DNA of 55,489 bases from JASHPR01 sp963833885 (lineage in GTDB: Bacteria; Actinomycetota; Actinomycetes; Streptosporangiales; Streptosporangiaceae). Below, piece after piece: positions 9,061-17,286 of the stretch (positions are counted from its first letter, which is position 1; each line of letters starts with the position of its first letter). The position numbers were made by a program, and so were the translations under genes. The DNA lies in the NCBI GenBank assembly GCA_963833885.1, contig CAWHZU010000021.1, positions 1-55,489 on the forward strand, read 5' to 3'. Below the pieces are notes generated by a model. That model worked only from the letters and a program-made list of their open reading frames with translations, searched no databases and was not told the origin of the DNA.

Positions 9061-9837
9061 ATGCTCACAGCCAGGGTCAACGGTACGGATATCGCTTACA
9101 CCGACAGCGAAGGCGACGGACCCGCCGTCGTGCTCAGCCACGGGTACCTCATGGACCACACGATGTTCGACCCCCAGCTGCCCGTTCTGGCCCCCGAATT
9201 CCGGGTGATCACCTGGGACGAGCGCGGCTTCGGGGACACCAGCGCTGACGGGCCGTTCTCGTACTGGGACTCGGCGCGCGACGTGCTCGGGCTGCTTGAC
9301 CACCTCGGCCTGGACCAGGCCGTGCTGGGCGGCATGTCGCAGGGTGGCTTCCTCAGCATGCGCGCGGCGCTGCTGGAGCCCGGGCGGGTGCGCGCGCTCG
9401 CGCTCATCGACACCCAGGCGGGCCAGGAGGACCCGGCCGTCGCGCCGGGCTACGAGCAGATGGAGGAGATCTGGCTGGCGCAGGGCCCGGAGCCGGTGCA
9501 GGAGGTCGTCGCCTCGATCATCCTGGGCGGCATCGACCCGCAGCCGTGGTACGCCAAGTGGGCGGAGCTCGACCGGGAGGGACTCACCCATTCGTTCCGC
9601 TGCCTGATGGACCGTGACGACATCACCGACCGGCTTGGCGAGATCGGCTGCCCCGCGCTGATCCTGCACGGCACCGCGGACGCCGCGATCCCGATGGCCA
9701 AGGCCGAGGAACTGCGCGACGGCCTCGGCGGCCCGGTCGAGCTCGTCGCGGTCGAGGGCGGCTCGCACGCGTCCAATGTGAGCCACCCGGACCCGGTCAA
9801 CGCCGCGCTGCTGCGCTTCCTCCGGTCGCTCGGCTAG
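9061..9837 (+). CDS. alpha/beta-fold hydrolase (unit A)
   Basis: A 258-residue alpha/beta hydrolase with a complete catalytic triad: nucleophile Ser93 in GMSQGG, Asp207 in HGTADAAIP and His236 in EGGSHASN. The oxyanion HGY motif is at 27-29. The order and length fit esterase/lactonase/haloperoxidase-like members; the substrate cannot be read. It follows the MftF-like gene by 10 bp on the same strand, so co-transcription is likely. The ATG is used; a TTG three codons earlier is possible. The protein is identical in unit B and I saw a single silent nucleotide difference. Its 3' end overlaps the extended 3' end of the converging TetR gene in this unit. Confidence 0.85.
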   Translation: MLTARVNGTDIAYTDSEGDGPAVVLSHGYLMDHTMFDPQLPVLAPEFRVITWDERGFGDTSADGPFSYWDSARDVLGLLDHLGLDQAVLGGMSQGGFLSMRAALLEPGRVRALALIDTQAGQEDPAVAPGYEQMEEIWLAQGPEPVQEVVASIILGGIDPQPWYAKWAELDREGLTHSFRCLMDRDDITDRLGEIGCPALILHGTADAAIPMAKAEELRDGLGGPVELVAVEGGSHASNVSHPDPVNAALLRFLRSLG

Positions 9838-10438
9838 CCGCGCACGGCGCGGTTATCTGCTGGTGCGTGAGGGCGTCGAAGGCCTGCTCCATCAGGTCGG
9901 GCAGGTCGGGGGTGCCGTCGTTCTCGACCCAGGCGAGGATCGCGGTGCTGGCGGCGGCCAGGCAGGCGGCGACGGTGACCCTGTCCCGGAAGGAGGGCGG
10001 GTCGTCCTGGCTCGCGCTGAGCGCCTGCAGGATGAGCTGCTGGGTGGCGATCTGGTCGGCCCACAGCCGCTCGCGGAGCGCCGGGGTCGAGACGACGAGT
10101 TTGTTCTGGGCGAGAAACGTGTCGCGGTCGGTGCCGTAGACCTGCCGCAGCCCCTGGACCAGCACCGTGCGGATCCGCCGGATGAGGGGCCAAGTGGCCG
10201 GGGTCTGCGCGATGAGGCTGGCGATGAGGGGGTCGTAGCCGTCGGACAGGGCCACGTCCTCCTTGGTGGGGAAGTAGCGGAAGAACGTCATGTGCGAGAC
10301 GCCTGCCGCGGCGGCGATCTGCTCGACGGTGGTGGCGTCGTATCCCTGCTCGCGGAACAGCCGCAGCGCGCTGGCGCGGATGCGGTCGCGGGTGGCGGTC
10401 TTCTTGCGCTGCCGCCAGTCCGGCTCGGGTTCGGTCAC
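9797..10438 (-). CDS. TetR-family repressor, C-terminally extended (unit A)
   Basis: TetR regulator of 213 residues. The helix-turn-helix lies at about 17-63 (IRASALRLFREQGYDATTVE through GVSHMTFFRYFPTKEDV), followed by a variable ligand domain. Compared with the unit B copy it carries one extra T near 9855, just after DALTHQQ. The extra base removes the stop and adds 19 residues antisense to the hydrolase end. Two other residues differ (Arg for Gln in SFRDRV; Ala for Thr in ILAWVEN). The gene starts 4 nt after the MFS exporter stop, so exporter and repressor form one transcript. The expected operator, TTAGTnACTAA, is intact only upstream of unit B. Confidence 0.85.
   Translation of the reverse strand: MTEPEPDWRQRKKTATRDRIRASALRLFREQGYDATTVEQIAAAAGVSHMTFFRYFPTKEDVALSDGYDPLIASLIAQTPATWPLIRRIRTVLVQGLRQVYGTDRDTFLAQNKLVVSTPALRERLWADQIATQQLILQALSASQDDPPSFRDRVTVAACLAAASTAILAWVENDGTPDLPDLMEQAFDALTHQQITAPCAASRATGGSAAARR
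9838..9852. terminator. bidirectional hairpin after hydrolase / TetR (unit A)
   Basis: Perfect 6-bp GC stem CCGCGC-ACG-GCGCGG between two convergent genes, placed directly after the hydrolase stop. There is no long T-run. In this unit the TetR reading frame runs through it because of a 1-bp insertion. Confidence 0.4.
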
Positions 10439-10442
10439 GAGG

Positions 10443-11990
10443 TCATCGTCGCGTACCGGCGTCCGCCGCCGCGGCCGCGGGGGCCTGCGGTGACTGCGCG
10501 TCGCCGGAGCGGGCCCGGCCGGGCAGGTACCGCAGGCTGGTGAGGATGGCGGCGACCGCGACCGCGGCGCAGACGAGCATGACGATGCTCATGCCGTGCA
10601 CGAATGCCGTGCCCGCCGCGGTCCGCAGCGCGGCCCCGCCCGGTTGCAGGCGGCCGGCGATCACCGCGGCCTGGCTGATCGAACCGCGCGCGGCCGCGGC
10701 GTCCCGGGCGGGCAGGGCCACGAGGGCGGGACGCAGATCGCGCGCGTACGTGGCGGCCAGCACGCCGCCCAGCAACGCGACGGTGATGGCCCCGCCGACC
10801 TGGCGCAGCGCGCTGTTCGCCGAGGCGGCTACTCCGGCCTCGTCACCGCCCGCGGCGGTCATGACGGCGTTCATCGCGGCGGACATGGCCGCACCGGTTC
10901 CGAGCCCGCACAGCGCCAGGCTGGCGGCTACGACAGCGTAACCGGTGGCCAGATGGACCTGGCTGAGCGTGACGAGCCCGCCTGCCAGCAGGGCCAGCCC
11001 GGCCGCCACGGTGATCCTGGTGCCCGCCGCCCGCACAAGCTGATCGGCTGCCCCGCCCGCGACCAGCAGCCCGCCCATCATCGGGAGCAGCCGCAGCCCG
11101 GCGCTGGCCGGGTCGTCGCCGAGCACACTCTGGAAGTACTGGGGCGTCACGAACAAGATCGCGTAGAGCGCGACCGAGACCGCGACGGACGCTGCGGTGC
11201 CCCAGGTGAACCGCTTGTCCCGCAGCAGCGCCGGGTCGATGACCGGGTTCGCCGACCGGCGCTCGCGGACGGCGAAGGCGGCGAGCAGGACCGCCGCCCC
11301 GGCCAGCAACGTCCAGGTCGACGGCGCCGTCCAGCCGTGTTCCGGGCCGTTGATGAAGCCCCAGACCAGGCACATGACTGCCACGGGGGACAGCAGTGCA
11401 CCCAGGACGTCGAGCGGCGGCGCCGCGGGGTTGCGCGACTCGGGCATCAGCACGGCGCCCGCGGCCAGGGTCACGCACGCGGCGGGCACGTTGATCCAGA
11501 ACACCGAGTGCCACGAGAAGTGCTGCAGCAACACGCCGCCGAGCACCGGCCCGAGCGGCAGGCCCAGCGCGATGCCCGCGGTGAGGATGCCGATGGCCTT
11601 GGGCCGGTCAGCGTCGCCGAACGCGGCCGAGACGACCGCCAGGGACAGCGGGAACACGATCCCGGCGCCCAGCCCCATCAGCGCCCGCGCCGCGATCAGC
11701 TCTGCCACCGAGACCGACAGCGCGCACCACAGCGACGCCGCCAGGAACACCGCCAGCCCGGCCAGCAGCAGCCGCTTGCGGCCCAGGCGGTCGCCGAGCA
11801 TCCCGGCAGGCAGCATGACCCCGGCGAAGACGAGTGTGTAGGCGTCAACGAGCCATTGCAGGTCGCCGGTGTCCGCGTGCAGCGCCGCGGAGATGGCCGG
11901 CAGCGCGATGTTCAAGATCGTCAGGTCGAGGTTGATGACGATCACCGACAGGCACGTCACCCCCAGCATCCACCACCGTCTCGCCTGCAC
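10443..11990 (-). CDS. DHA2-type MFS drug exporter (unit A, operator-less)
   Basis: A 515-residue, 14-segment MFS transporter of the EmrB/QacA (DHA2) type, a proton-driven exporter of hydrophobic compounds. Motif A is GMLGDRLGRKRLLLAG in the loop after segment 2. The segment-5 motif C region reads GIALGLPLGPVLGG, and the N-terminus contains the DHA2-typical VINLDLTILNIALP. The GTG start has AGGAGG 4 nt upstream (11995-12000). The protein appears identical to the unit B copy, and I found no base difference over about 1.5 kb. Its native operator was cut off by the duplication: 15 bp upstream lies the stop codon of the truncated permease on the same strand, so it probably relies on read-through from that gene. 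Confidence 0.9.
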   Translation of the reverse strand: MQARRWWMLGVTCLSVIVINLDLTILNIALPAISAALHADTGDLQWLVDAYTLVFAGVMLPAGMLGDRLGRKRLLLAGLAVFLAASLWCALSVSVAELIAARALMGLGAGIVFPLSLAVVSAAFGDADRPKAIGILTAGIALGLPLGPVLGGVLLQHFSWHSVFWINVPAACVTLAAGAVLMPESRNPAAPPLDVLGALLSPVAVMCLVWGFINGPEHGWTAPSTWTLLAGAAVLLAAFAVRERRSANPVIDPALLRDKRFTWGTAASVAVSVALYAILFVTPQYFQSVLGDDPASAGLRLLPMMGGLLVAGGAADQLVRAAGTRITVAAGLALLAGGLVTLSQVHLATGYAVVAASLALCGLGTGAAMSAAMNAVMTAAGGDEAGVAASANSALRQVGGAITVALLGGVLAATYARDLRPALVALPARDAAAARGSISQAAVIAGRLQPGGAALRTAAGTAFVHGMSIVMLVCAAVAVAAILTSLRYLPGRARSGDAQSPQAPAAAAADAGTRR

Positions 11991-12005
11991 CCGGCCTCCT
12001 AAGTG

Positions 12006-12016
12006 TTAGTTACTGA
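12006..12016. other. duplication junction with half operator
   Basis: TTAGTTACT (12006-12014) from the exporter operator is joined to GATGCCC (12015 onward) from inside the FtsX-like gene. The two parents share no base at the join (parental continuations are ...ACT|AATA and ...GGC|GATG), so there is no microhomology. The join leaves TTAGTTACTGA in place of the 11-bp site TTAGTTACTAA and removes the second site completely. On the minus strand it supplies codons Ser-Asn-stop to the truncated permease. Confidence 0.9.
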
Positions 12017-14270
12017 TGCCCACGGCCAGGCTGACCACCCCGATCGCGGTCCGGCCGGGGGTTCGGGCCACGTTGAGCAGGGCCAGCGAGGTGATCCCGC
12101 GAGGCTGGTGGGCGCGCCCGGCGGCGAGCACCGGCGGGCGGACCGAGGCGACCGGGTCGGCCCGCGCTGCCAGCCAGGCCGGTGCCAAGCCCCCGGCCAG
12201 GGCTACCGCGATCGCAACGGGAACGGCCAGCAGGGCCCGTTGCGGGGAGGCGTCCAGGCCAAGGGCGGCTGACACAGGCACCGATATCGCCGCGGCCAGC
12301 AGCCCGGCAAGCAGCCCGATCCCGGCCAGCTCGCCCAGCACGGTCGCGAACAGCCGGGACCGGCGCCAGCCGACCGCGGCGAGCACCCCCAGCTCGCGGC
12401 GGCGGCCGCGGACCGCGGCGGTGGCGGCGTTGGCGACGAACAGGCCGCACACGACCAGGATCAGGATGTACAGCGCGACGCTGGTCTTATCCACGGCCCT
12501 GAGGATCGCGATCGCCACGCCTTCTTTCACCCAGTTCTGCGACAGGGTCAGCGGCGGCTGGCCGAACCTGCCCGCGGGCACCTCGATGGCCACCGGCGAC
12601 GGCGAGGAGCCGGCCACGACGTCCACGTCCAGTCCGGTGCGCTGCTCGATCTGCTGCGCCACCGCGTTGATCCGCTCCCGCGACAGCGCCCCGGGGCCGG
12701 TGACGCCCGCGACCTTGACCCGGATCACGCTGATCGGGTTGGCGGCCGGCACGCCGGTGTAGGAGTGATCGTTCTCCAGCGTCGGCAGCGCCGACAGCGT
12801 GGTGATCAGGTTCACCGGCTGGCTGACCAGGCCACCGAGGTTCTGGCTGGGCATCAGATCGCCCCTGTGCAGCGCCCGGCGGCTGGCCGCGTTCGCCGGC
12901 GAAGCGTCCACCGGCTGGTAGTCACCGAGCGGGACCTGCGACAGTCTGGCGAACGACTTGATCCTGGCCGGATCGAACACACCCGCGACCTTGATCAGGG
13001 CGAGATCGGAGCCGACCAACTGCGAGGCCTGCGCGGGCACGTGCGACGTCACCGTGCGGTACTGGCTCTCTTCGTCGTCCATGGGCACCGAGGCCGCGCT
13101 GCCGGTGAGCCAGACCGACGAGGGGTTGACCACCTGACGCGGTGCCAGCGCCTCGGCCTTCGTGCGCTCGTACCCGACCGGGCCGACGGACCAGTAGCCG
13201 TCGACCGGGGTACCGCTGAAGGTGCCGCTCTGCGTGGTTCCCGTGTCGGTCGGCCCGAGCCCCTTGAGCACGGCGCTGTAGGCCTGCTGTGCCGTGGTCT
13301 GTACGGTGGCCACCGTGCGGCCAGGGGCCGAGGCCTGCGCGCTCGCCCAGGCAACGTTCATGTCTGGCGTCGCCGACGGCGCCGTGAGCTGCTGCAGGGT
13401 GGTTTTCGCGTACTCGTTCATGCCACTGCCCGAGGAGGCCAGCACCGACAATGTCGGGCCGCCGCTGCCGCCCTCGTTCTCTGTCAGGTACTTGCCGGAG
13501 ACAAGCGCCTTGTTCAGCCCGTCCAGTTTTGCCTCGGCGTCCGGGTCGATGGCCGCGATCAGCACCGGGACGGTCCAGGTGATGAAGTAGCCAGCCTCGG
13601 AGTTGGCGATCGCCGGCTGGTCGAAGTGGTTCACCCGGGACCAGCACAACGTATAGGACTGCGCGGCCGTGCCGAACGGGTTCGTTCCCGGTGCCAAGGT
13701 GCTGTCCCTTTTCACCTTGCATCCCGCGCCGGCGACGTCGGTCGGGGATTTGCCGATCAGAGGGCCGATGATGAGTGGTCGCGGCGTCACGTACAGGTAT
13801 CCCGGCGGCTGCGTGACACGGGTGGCGCCGTTGTCGCTGACCCAGGTGGTGGAGATCCGGTACAGCTGGCGGCTGGAGCCCTTCAGCGCGGCGGCCGGCA
13901 CTGGCACGAAGATGGCGGCGTTGAGATCGGCGTAGCCGACCATCGCGATCGGCGCGGCGACCTGGACGCCCGGGATCAGCTCGATCTGGTGCCACTGCGC
14001 GATCGTGATCCCGCCGTAGATGCCGGACAGGAAGTCCGGCGCCACCGTGCCGGTCTTGCTCTCCACCGCGGTCCTGGATCCCTTCGGCCGGACCAGGATG
14101 TCGTAGGCGGGCCGGAAGTTCGCCGACACCTTGCCGACCGTGCGCGCCTGCGCGGTCTGCGACGCCGCGGTCAGCACGGTGAACGCGGTCGCCGCGACCA
14201 GCACCCCGGCGACCAGCGCCAGCGTCCGGGCAAGGCGGAACCGCACCTGCGACCAGGCCAGCCTGCCCAT
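12006..14270 (-). pseudogene. FtsX-like permease truncated by the duplication (unit B)
   Basis: 754 codons from MGRLAWSQVRF to GVVSLAVGI followed by Ser-Asn-stop. The first 752 residues match the intact unit A permease apart from a few substitutions (Ser for Ala after RPKG; TIAQW for TISQW; KAEALAP for KAGALAP). The last 153 residues are missing, including the three final membrane segments of the second FtsX domain, so transport function is unlikely. The N-terminal membrane segment, the large outer domain and the first FtsX domain remain open, so a membrane-anchored product could still be made. The start and the GGAGG-like site upstream are retained. The MFS exporter of unit A begins 15 bp after the new stop on the same strand. 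Confidence 0.85.
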
Positions 14271-14419
14271 TGCCGCACCTCCTCGTGCCGGTCCCCGGGC
14301 CCGGCGCCGGCCGGGGGAGTGGGACCATGTTCGCGCCCTACATAGTGACAATGCAAGGCCGGGCACCGGATCGTTGAGGCGCGGCGCGCATGTGCTCTCA
14401 CGGCTGGAAGAGAGCGGGC

Positions 14420-15895
14420 GTGCGCGAGACTGGCACGGTGAATCGCGCGACCGTGCCGCTGCCCGCCGGGTTTCGCATCGCGTTCGACCCCGGCACCCAG
14501 TTCGTCGGGTCCGACGTGCTGTTCGGCGGGTCGCCGCCGCGGCTGCTGCGGCTGAACACGGCGGGTGTTCGTGCGCTGGAGGAACTGCGCGACGGCCCGG
14601 TTGGCTCGCCGGACAGCGGACGCCTGGCCCGGCGGCTCACCGACACCGGTCTTGCTCACCCGCGTCCGCCGGAGCCGGAACGGCCCGCCGAGGTCACGGT
14701 CGTGATCCCGGTCCGGGACCGCGCTGCTGAGCTTGACCGCTGCCTGACCGCGCTCGGCACCGGCTACCCGGTCATCGTCGTGGACGACGGATCGCAGGAT
14801 CCGGCCGCGACCGCCGGGGTGTGCCGGCGGCACGGCGCGCGGCTGGTGCGGCGCCCGGCACCGGGCGGCCCGGGCCCTGCCAGGAACGACGGGCTGGCCC
14901 TGGTGACCACGCCGCTGGTGGCGTTCCTCGACAGCGACTGCGTCGCGGGCCCGGAGTGGGTCTGCAGGCTGGCCGCGCACTTCGCGGACCCGATGGTCGG
15001 CGCCGTGGCGCCGCGGGTCCGGCCGGTAACGGGGAACTCCGCGGCGGGCCGTTACCTGGCCGCCAGGGCCCCGCTCGACCTGGGCCCGGCCGAGGCCCGC
15101 GTCGCGCCGCTGACCCGGCTGTCCTACGTGCCCACGGCGGCCCTCATGGTCCGCGCCGGCGCGGTTCCGGCCGGCGGCTTCGACCCCGGCCTGCGCTACG
15201 GCGAGGACGTCGACCTGATCTGGCGGATGATCGGCGCGGGCTGGCGGGTCCGCTACGACCCGGCCGCCGAGGTGCGCCACGCCGAGCCGGGCCGCTGGCC
15301 GGCGGTGCTCGCCCGCCGGTTCCGCTACGGCAACTCGGCTGCGCCGCTGGCGCGCAGGCACCCGGGCCTGGTGCCGCCGCTGATCTTGCAGGCCTGGCCG
15401 GCCGCGGCGGTCGCCGCGCTGCTGGCCAGGCCAGTGACCGCGATCGCCGCTTACGCGGCAGGCACCGGGCAGCTCGTCGAGCTGCTGCGCGAGTGGGACG
15501 TGCCGGCCCGGGGCGTGCTGGGCCCGATGGCCGGATCGGTGCGGCAGACCTGGCTCGACACCGGCCGGTGGACCGCGCAGTACGTGCTTCCCGTGGCCGC
15601 GGCCGGCCTGGCCATGCCGGGCGGCCACAGCAGCAGGGCGAGGCTCGCCCGCCGGCTCGCGCTGGCGTCGCTGGTCCTGGGGCCTCCGGCGGCGGAATGG
15701 CTCCGCAGCCGGCCAGGGCTCGACCCGGCCCGGTTCACGCTCGGCTACCTGGCCGACGAGGCGGCTTACGGGGCGGGCGTGTACCGGGGCGCGCTGGCCG
15801 AGCGGATCGCCGCGCCGCTGCTGCCCCGGATCGCCTGGCGCCCGCTGCCCAGGCCAGCCCGGCGGCGTCTTCCCGGCGGGCGGCCAGAGCAGTAA
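14420..15895 (+). CDS. mftF: MftF-like family 2 glycosyltransferase (unit B)
   Basis: Duplicate of the unit A enzyme, 491 residues from the GTG at 14420. It keeps all motifs: GGSPPRLLRL, VTVVIPVRD, VVDDGS, LDSDC and YGEDVDLIWRM. Two residue changes were seen (ALEELRDG for ALAELRDG; AEWLRSRP for AEWIRSRP) among about 12 nucleotide differences, most at third positions. That pattern suggests both copies have been under purifying selection rather than drifting as one live and one dead copy. The alpha/beta hydrolase follows 10 bp downstream. As in unit A, no mycofactocin precursor or radical-SAM maturase gene is in the window. Confidence 0.8.
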   Translation: MRETGTVNRATVPLPAGFRIAFDPGTQFVGSDVLFGGSPPRLLRLNTAGVRALEELRDGPVGSPDSGRLARRLTDTGLAHPRPPEPERPAEVTVVIPVRDRAAELDRCLTALGTGYPVIVVDDGSQDPAATAGVCRRHGARLVRRPAPGGPGPARNDGLALVTTPLVAFLDSDCVAGPEWVCRLAAHFADPMVGAVAPRVRPVTGNSAAGRYLAARAPLDLGPAEARVAPLTRLSYVPTAALMVRAGAVPAGGFDPGLRYGEDVDLIWRMIGAGWRVRYDPAAEVRHAEPGRWPAVLARRFRYGNSAAPLARRHPGLVPPLILQAWPAAAVAALLARPVTAIAAYAAGTGQLVELLREWDVPARGVLGPMAGSVRQTWLDTGRWTAQYVLPVAAAGLAMPGGHSSRARLARRLALASLVLGPPAAEWLRSRPGLDPARFTLGYLADEAAYGAGVYRGALAERIAAPLLPRIAWRPLPRPARRRLPGGRPEQ

Positions 15896-15905
15896 CTTGT
15901 CGGGC

Positions 15906-16682
15906 ATGCTCACAGCCAGGGTCAACGGTACGGATATCGCTTACACCGACAGCGAAGGCGACGGACCCGCCGTCGTGCTCAGCCACGGGTACCTCATGGA
16001 CCACACGATGTTCGACCCCCAGCTGCCCGTTCTGGCCCCCGAATTCCGGGTGATCACCTGGGACGAGCGCGGCTTCGGGGACACCAGCGCTGACGGGCCG
16101 TTCTCGTACTGGGACTCGGCGCGCGACGTGCTCGGGCTGCTTGACCACCTCGGCCTGGACCAGGCCGTGCTGGGCGGCATGTCGCAGGGTGGCTTCCTCA
16201 GCATGCGCGCGGCGCTGCTGGAGCCCGGGCGGGTGCGCGCGCTCGCGCTCATCGACACCCAGGCGGGCCAGGAGGACCCGGCCGTCGCGCCGGGCTACGA
16301 GCAGATGGAGGAGATCTGGCTGGCGCAGGGCCCGGAGCCGGTGCAGGAGGTCGTCGCCTCGATCATCCTGGGCGGCATCGACCCGCAGCCGTGGTACGCC
16401 AAGTGGGCGGAGCTCGACCGGGAGGGACTCACCCATTCGTTCCGCTGCCTGATGGACCGTGACGACATCACCGACCGGCTTGGCGAGATCGGCTGCCCCG
16501 CGCTGATCCTGCACGGCACCGCTGACGCCGCGATCCCGATGGCCAAGGCCGAGGAACTGCGCGACGGCCTCGGCGGCCCGGTCGAGCTCGTCGCGGTCGA
16601 GGGCGGCTCGCACGCGTCCAATGTGAGCCACCCGGACCCGGTCAACGCCGCGCTGCTGCGCTTCCTCCGGTCGCTCGGCTAG
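15906..16682 (+). CDS. alpha/beta-fold hydrolase (unit B)
   Basis: 258 residues, identical at protein level to the unit A hydrolase, with Ser93 (GMSQGG), Asp207 and His236 retained. Only one nucleotide difference was noticed, GCT for GCG in the HGTADAA segment. It is probably co-transcribed with the preceding MftF-like gene. Unlike unit A, its 3' end does not overlap the converging TetR gene, whose stop lies at 16698 beyond a short hairpin. Confidence 0.85.
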   Translation: MLTARVNGTDIAYTDSEGDGPAVVLSHGYLMDHTMFDPQLPVLAPEFRVITWDERGFGDTSADGPFSYWDSARDVLGLLDHLGLDQAVLGGMSQGGFLSMRAALLEPGRVRALALIDTQAGQEDPAVAPGYEQMEEIWLAQGPEPVQEVVASIILGGIDPQPWYAKWAELDREGLTHSFRCLMDRDDITDRLGEIGCPALILHGTADAAIPMAKAEELRDGLGGPVELVAVEGGSHASNVSHPDPVNAALLRFLRSLG

Positions 16683-16697
16683 CCGCGCACGGCGCGG
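16683..16697. terminator. bidirectional hairpin after hydrolase / TetR (unit B)
   Basis: CCGCGC-ACG-GCGCGG perfect stem lying exactly between the stops of the two convergent genes. This is the undisturbed version of the unit A structure. Confidence 0.45.
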
Positions 16698-17282
16698 TTA
16701 CTGCTGGTGCGTGAGGGCGTCGAAGGCCTGCTCCATCAGGTCGGGCAGGTCGGGGGTGCCGTCGTTCTCGACCCAGGTGAGGATCGCGGTGCTGGCGGCG
16801 GCCAGGCAGGCGGCGACGGTGACCCTGTCCTGGAAGGAGGGCGGGTCGTCCTGGCTCGCGCTGAGCGCCTGCAGGATGAGCTGCTGGGTGGCGATCTGGT
16901 CGGCCCACAGCCGCTCGCGGAGCGCCGGGGTCGAGACGACGAGTTTGTTCTGGGCGAGAAACGTGTCGCGGTCGGTGCCGTAGACCTGCCGCAGCCCCTG
17001 GACCAGCACCGTGCGGATCCGCCGGATGAGGGGCCAGGTGGCCGGGGTCTGCGCGATGAGGCTGGCGATGAGGGGGTCGTAGCCGTCGGACAGGGCCACG
17101 TCCTCCTTGGTGGGGAAGTAGCGGAAGAACGTCATGTGCGAGACGCCTGCCGCGGCGGCGATCTGCTCGACGGTGGTGGCGTCGTATCCCTGCTCGCGGA
17201 ACAGCCGCAGCGCGCTGGCGCGGATGCGGTCGCGGGTGGCGGTCTTCTTGCGCTGCCGCCAGTCCGGCTCGGGTTCGGTCAC
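16698..17282 (-). CDS. TetR-family repressor (unit B, native C-terminus)
   Basis: A 194-residue TetR protein ending DALTHQQ. This looks like the ancestral form, because its stop falls before the hairpin and outside the hydrolase gene. The helix-turn-helix and ligand domains are as in unit A. It starts 4 nt after the exporter stop, so exporter and repressor are one operon. The operon is preceded by two TTAGTnACTAA sites that are the natural candidates for autorepression. The inducer is unknown; by analogy with TetR/DHA2 pairs it is probably a compound the exporter removes. Confidence 0.88.
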   Translation of the reverse strand: MTEPEPDWRQRKKTATRDRIRASALRLFREQGYDATTVEQIAAAAGVSHMTFFRYFPTKEDVALSDGYDPLIASLIAQTPATWPLIRRIRTVLVQGLRQVYGTDRDTFLAQNKLVVSTPALRERLWADQIATQQLILQALSASQDDPPSFQDRVTVAACLAAASTAILTWVENDGTPDLPDLMEQAFDALTHQQ

Positions 17283-17286
17283 GAGG

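Larger units (their letters stand above)
5168..12014. repeat. tandem duplication unit A (6847 bp)
   Basis: First copy of a direct tandem duplication. It runs from inside the FtsX-like gene to 24 bp upstream of the MFS exporter start. It matches 12015-18858 with only scattered substitutions and a few 1-bp indels; the offset falls from 6847 to 6845 to 6844 along the unit. Contents: permease (partial), MftF-like glycosyltransferase, alpha/beta hydrolase, TetR, MFS. The left edge is defined by the jump from exporter upstream sequence to permease sequence at 12014/12015. The right edge is defined by unit B continuing into unique DNA after 18858. Confidence 0.95.

Noticed and set aside
6075..9080. 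A 1001-codon minus-strand open frame across the permease and glycosyltransferase
   Set aside because: It is opposite or out of frame with well-supported genes, is extremely Arg/Gly/Pro/Ala rich and has no recognisable domain. It is a by-product of GC-rich codon bias, and its counterpart at 14171-15925 is the same shadow in the second unit.
10596..12002. A 468-codon plus-strand frame opposite the MFS exporter (also 17440-18846)
   Set aside because: Composition is dominated by Arg, Gln, His and Gly with no membrane or domain signal, while the other strand encodes a textbook 14-segment transporter.
12006..12016. Insertion-sequence-mediated duplication
   Set aside because: No inverted terminal repeats, target-site duplications or transposase fragments are visible at the junction or at either outer edge.
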